Origin: Hymenobacter nivis
GTDB lineage: Bacteria; Bacteroidota; Bacteroidia; Cytophagales; Hymenobacteraceae
Length of the DNA: 64,000 nt
NCBI RefSeq assembly: GCF_003149515.1
Contig: NZ_CP029145.1
Span: 124,001 to 188,000 of the forward strand
Direction of reading: 5' to 3'
Every line of letters starts with the position of its first letter. Position 1 is the stretch's first letter. Both the position numbers and the translations under genes were made by a program. Below are positions 61,041 to 64,000 of the stretch, piece by piece. The notes beneath the pieces were generated by a model. The model searched no databases, was not told where the DNA came from, and saw only the letters and a program-made list of their open reading frames with translations.

Positions 61041-62051
61041 TGGCCGGCCGGCGTGAGCGGGTGGCGAAGTGCTGCAAAAAGTAGGCGGCCAGCAGCGGCA
61101 CGTCGGCCATACGGGCGCTGAACGGCGGCACCACGATGGTGAACACCGAGAGCCGGTAGTACAAGCCGTGCCGGAAGTTGCCGTCGGCCGCTGCCTGCTC
61201 GAGGTTGCGGTTGGTGGCGGCTATCAAGCGCACGTTCACCTGCGTAGGCTTGGTGTCGCCGGGCTTGGTGAACTGCTGCAACTCCAACACCCGCAGTAAC
61301 TTGGCCTGCATGTTCAGCTCCAGCTCGCCAATTTCGTCCAGGAATAAGGTGCCGCCGTTGGCTTCTTCCAGCAGCCCTTTCTTGTCGCCCAGGGCCCCCG
61401 TTAAGGCCCTTTTCTTATGGCTAAACAGTTGCAAATCCAGCAAATCGCGCGGGAAGGTGCTGTAATTGACGGCCACGAATGCCTTTTGGCGACGCCCGCT
61501 GGCCTCGCGCAGCGCCTGGGCAGACTGCTCCTTGCCCGCGCCGTTGGGCCCCCCCAGCAGCAGGGTGCCGTCGGTGGGCGCCACTTGGCGGGCCAGGTCC
61601 TGGGCCCGGCGCAGGGCGGGCGAGGTGCCAATCATGGCGTCGAAATTGGCGCGCTGGGCCACGTGGCGCTCCAGGGTGGCCAGGCGCTGGTGCAGGCGGG
61701 CCTTGTCGGCGGCGCGCTCCACCACCTACCACGAGCTGCTGCTCAAAATCGCCCTTCGTGAGGTAGTCGAACGCGCCTTGCTTCATTGGCCCGCACGCCG
61801 TTGGCGATGGTGCCGAAGGTGGTGAGCAGCACTACTTCGGCGTCGGGTGCGGCGGCCCGGAAGCGGAGCAGCAGGTCCACGCCGTGGGCGTCGGGTAGCT
61901 TTACGCCGGAGAGGATGACGAGCACCTCGGCGGCGTAGGCGCGCAGCAGCTCGAAGCCGCGGGCCACGCCGGGGGCCTGGAGCACGGCGTAGCCTTCCAG
62001 CTCCAGTACCCGTGCCCGCAGCTGCCGTAAGTGGGCCTCGTCGTCGATTGC
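61035..62051 (-). pseudogene. Sigma54-dependent (NtrC-type) response regulator remnant
   Basis: Receiver begins abruptly at IDDEAHLRQLRARVLELEGY with no start codon (element at 62052 abuts it), continues VILSGVKLPDAHGVDLLLRF, then shifts frame (MKQGAFDYLTKGDFEQQLVV) and again into the AAA+ domain. That domain has GGPNGAGKE for the Walker A and KRALTGA in place of the sigma54-contact GAFTGA. The domain stops after LAAYFLQHFATR, where the DNA-binding part is missing and histidine kinase sequence follows. Certainly non-functional as a regulator. Confidence 0.88.
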
Positions 62052-62180
62052 GCGGTTTTCGAGTCAGTGTACCGCCAATACGGAAGGATTGTAGAACGGA
62101 GTGGCACTCCGTTTCCGTGCAAACGCCAAGCGGAGTGCCACTCCGTTTTACGGTACCGGGTACACCAACTCGAAAACCGC
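62052..62180. repeat. Compound palindromic element at the broken 5' end of the regulator remnant
   Basis: Outer arms GCGGTTTTCGAGT / ACTCGAAAACCGC with further pairing GTGTACC / GGTACAC. Inside are two short palindromes based on CGGAGTGGCACTCCG and CGGAGTGCCACTCCG. It replaces the start of the response regulator gene. Confidence 0.8.
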
Positions 62181-62417
62181 TGTAATCAGCAGCGTACCGG
62201 TGGGCATGGGTGGGGCAGTTTGGGGAGGCTGCAAAAAACGCCAGTCTTTGGGCCGCCGGGGCCCCACCCACGCTCTGGCGTATTTTGTAGCTGGTTGGCC
62301 GGTGGTTGGGCTTAAGATTTGCTTAAAAGCACTGCGGGCCATACGCTTTGGGCACCGCGGCGGGTCGGGGCCGCGTTCTTTGAGGGGTTATTCGTCCTTT
62401 CTTATTGTCGATTCGCC

Positions 62418-62861
62418 ATGCGTTTTTTCCTGGCCAGTGCGCTGCTGGTGGCCACCGGAGCCCGCGCCCAAACGCCGCCGCCCGCCACCGCCTGGAACCC
62501 CGACCTCACCGCCGCCCTAGCACAGGCCAAGGCCAGCCAGCGCCCGGTGCTGGCTGTGTTTTCGGGTTCCGACTGGTGCAAGCCTTGCATCATGCTGAAG
62601 CAGGAGGTATTCGACCAGCCCGAGTTCGCGCAGTACGCCCAGGACAAGTTCGTGCTAGCCCGCTTCGACTTCCCGCGCAACCGCAAAAACCAGCTGCCAC
62701 CCGCCCAAACCAAGCTGAGCGAGCAAGCCGCTGCCCAACTCAATAAGGAAGGCACGTTTCCGCTGGTGGTGCTGCTTTCGTCCGAGGGCAAGGTGCTGGC
62801 CAAGAGCGGCTACCGCCCCGGCGGCCCCGCCGCCAAGCCCCATAGAGTTGTTCCCGAATAA
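62418..62861 (+). CDS. Thioredoxin-fold secreted protein
   Basis: A 147-residue exported thioredoxin-like protein: signal MRFFLASALLVATGARAQ, active-site FSGSDWCKPCIML with CxxC-type Cys pair, and TFPLVVLLSSEGKVLAKSGY containing the cis-Pro region. Family members usually end with a further helix after GYRPGG; here the tail is PAAKPHRVVPE-stop, suggesting a recent frameshift at the C-terminus. Start at 62418 chosen over 62319 for the signal peptide. Predicted periplasmic redox or thiol function. Confidence 0.8.
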   Translation: MRFFLASALLVATGARAQTPPPATAWNPDLTAALAQAKASQRPVLAVFSGSDWCKPCIMLKQEVFDQPEFAQYAQDKFVLARFDFPRNRKNQLPPAQTKLSEQAAAQLNKEGTFPLVVLLSSEGKVLAKSGYRPGGPAAKPHRVVPE

Positions 62862-62875
62862 GAAACCGCCCAAAA

Positions 62876-62976
62876 AAGAACGTCATGCAGCGCGCAGCCA
62901 AGCATCTTTCCCGCGCCAGTAATCAGGATTAGTTACGCAGGAAAGATGCTTGGCTACGCGCTGCATGACGTTCTTT
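62876..62976. repeat. Family A palindromic element, copy A10 (GCAGCGCGC subtype)
   Basis: GAACGTCATGCAGCGCGCAG at left and GCGCGCTGCATGACG-type right arm (TACGCGCTGCATGACGTTC). CCAAGCATC/GATGCTTGG in the core carries matched changes relative to CGAAGCATC/GATGCTTCG. Just downstream of the thioredoxin gene. Confidence 0.88.
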
Positions 62977-63021
62977 TTTGTCTGATTTTAGGAATAAGTC
63001 TTAGCACTAAAACGCACTTTT

Positions 63022-63174
63022 ATGATGATGAAATATCTTGTCTTTCTGCGCGTTGCCGTGCTGGGCCTGGGCTTCCGCTACGCCCCGCTCTACGGGCTCA
63101 GCTGCTTCAAAACGCCCTTCGTGGGCCGGGTGGCCAAGTTCAAATTCATCGACCTGCGCTACGGCCACTACTAG
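63022..63174 (+). pseudogene. Small ORF of unknown function with an in-frame TAG
   Basis: 50 codons from ATG 63022: MMMKYLVFLRVAVLGLGFRY ... FKFIDLRYGHY, then TAG at 63172; the frame stays open to TAA at 63232 (TTGLTANIVSADLSFVMP). Either a 50-residue membrane-associated peptide or a nonsense-broken 70-residue one. No family recognised. Confidence 0.35.
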
Positions 63175-63257
63175 CAAACTACTGGCCTCACGGCCAATAT
63201 CGTGAGCGCGGATTTATCTTTTGTGATGCCGTAAAGGGGGGTTAAAAGCAAATAAAA

Positions 63258-63350
63258 CAGTCATGTAGCGCGCAGTGCAGCACCTCTACTGTTCCACTAG
63301 CCCTGATTACTGCCGCGGGAGAGATGCTGCGCTGCACGCTGCATGACCGT
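63258..63350. repeat. Family A palindromic element, copy A11
   Basis: AGTCATGTAGCGCGCAGTGC at left, GCGCTGCACGCTGCATGACC at right, GCAGCACCTCT/AGAGATGCTGC core. Intermediate between the GCTGAGC and GCAGCGC subtypes, with some mismatches. Confidence 0.8.
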
Positions 63351-63388
63351 TCCGGCGGCCTCATCATGCGCAGTTTAAACTTGGGGCC

Positions 63389-64000
63389 CTACACTGGGAA
63401 CACTAGCGTGAATACCGTGCCCTGGCCCAGCTCGCTCTGCACAGTGCGCTCGATGCCGAGCAGGGTGCAGGCCTTGGCCACGATGGAAAGGCCCAGGCCA
63501 GTGCCGTCGATGTGCTTGTGGGCCAGGGCGTCGGAGCGATACAGCGGGTCGAAGATGCGGGCCAGGTCGGTGGGGCAAATGCCGATGCCCTGGTCGGCCA
63601 CGGTGCAGACCAGCCGGGGGCCCCGGTGCGCCAGCCCCACCGCAATGGTGGAGCCTGCCGGCGAATACTTGATGGCGTTGCTCAGCACATTGTCCAGAAT
63701 CAGGTCCACTAAATACGGATCGGAGGCGATGGCGTCGGCCGGGTCGTCTTCCACGTCTACCCGGATGTGCTTGGCACTGAGGGCCCCGCGGTGGCGCAGC
63801 AGTACGTCGTGCACGCTGCTGCGCACGGCCAGCTCCTGCCGGTGGGGCCCCGGGGCGTGGTTTTCGAAGCGGGCCAGCAGCAGCAGCTGCTCGACGAGGT
63901 GCGTGAGGCGGTCGATTTCCTGGATGCCGAGCGTGATGTTATCGACGTATTCGGCGGGGGTGCGGGGCTTGCGTACCAGCACTTCCAGGGTGCCCTTGAG
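63389..64000 (-). CDS. Sensor histidine kinase, N-terminal part beyond the window edge
   Basis: Open frame entering at the right edge. Visible: part of the dimerisation domain (LEVLVRKPRTPAEYVDNITL, EIDRLTHLVEQLLLLARFEN), then the ATPase: VDLILDNVLSNAIKYSPAGS (N-box), VADQGIGICPTDLARIFDPL (G1), GTGLGLSIVAKACTLLG (G2), and QGTVFTLVFPV-stop. HisKA/HATPase_c class. The His box, sensor region and partner regulator lie outside the window. Confidence 0.92.
   Translation of the reverse strand, partial: LKGTLEVLVRKPRTPAEYVDNITLGIQEIDRLTHLVEQLLLLARFENHAPGPHRQELAVRSSVHDVLLRHRGALSAKHIRVDVEDDPADAIASDPYLVDLILDNVLSNAIKYSPAGSTIAVGLAHRGPRLVCTVADQGIGICPTDLARIFDPLYRSDALAHKHIDGTGLGLSIVAKACTLLGIERTVQSELGQGTVFTLVFPV

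Noticed and set aside
1..64000. tRNA, rRNA, riboswitch, prophage or CRISPR-Cas
   Set aside because: No cloverleaf with a recognisable T-loop, rRNA core, known aptamer core, phage structural gene or cas gene was seen on either strand by eye.

Overview
The window looks like a chromosomal segment of a Hymenobacter-like member of the Bacteroidota (Cytophagales). Evidence read from the sequence: high GC; a SusC/SusD pair; a hybrid two-component regulator carrying a periplasmic sugar-binding domain; a type IX secretion C-terminal sorting domain; a DUF4270-type lipoprotein; Bacteroidota -7 promoter boxes (TAnnTTTG); and a striking excess of the palindrome GGGGCCCC. No rRNA, tRNA, CRISPR array or prophage was seen.

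Layout. 1-4306: an edge-truncated twin-arginine Gfo/Idh/MocA oxidoreductase, a small membrane protein, and a secreted YncE-propeller/phosphoesterase fusion. 4497-22376 (all minus): one polysaccharide/oligosaccharide utilisation locus. Read 5'->3' it encodes a sensor-kinase/response-regulator/AraC hybrid, a sugar MFS porter, a PfkB sugar kinase, a GH32 fructanase lipoprotein, SusC, SusD, a GH13 exo-glucosidase, a GH65-like enzyme and a second, lipoprotein GH13 enzyme. The set fits uptake and breakdown of fructose- plus alpha-glucose-containing saccharides (sucrose-type sugars or fructans).

22377-32942: a xylose catabolic island (xylB, xylA, tkt) surrounded by gene ruins: a GH3 C-terminal remnant, a GH51 arabinofuranosidase remnant, and a debranching-type glycosidase pseudogene with three in-frame TAA codons, at least two frameshifts and a probable deletion. 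The locus appears to have lost its hydrolases and kept monomer metabolism.

32968-48233: an S15-type hydrolase, a long-chain acyl-CoA ligase, a protein of unknown function, a tricorn-like protease, a T9SS cargo protein, an AsmA-like protein and a predicted outer-membrane barrel. 48340-55218: an Sfp-type phosphopantetheinyl transferase, an intact-looking IS630-family element, an SBBP-repeat fragment, and a 1507-residue single-module NRPS. The NRPS has the adenylation / carrier / six membrane helices / three soluble repeats architecture of epsilon-poly-lysine synthetase (Pls). This is the most interesting system in the window. The hand-derived adenylation pocket resembles that for a basic amino acid, and the protein has an extra N-terminal domain of about 200 residues.

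55899-57963: a LytS-type kinase and LytTR regulator pair. 58200-60558: two overlapping lipoprotein genes (Kelch-like propeller, DUF4270). 60687-62051: a wrecked sigma54 response regulator fused by deletion to a wrecked histidine kinase. 62418-64000: a thioredoxin-like protein, a small broken ORF and an edge-truncated histidine kinase.

Several families of palindromic elements are scattered between genes: eleven copies of a ~90-bp family (A), four copies of a second family (B, once nested inside A), and several individual long hairpins. Arm changes in family A are matched in the opposite arm. All functional statements come from reading motifs by eye; no database search was run.
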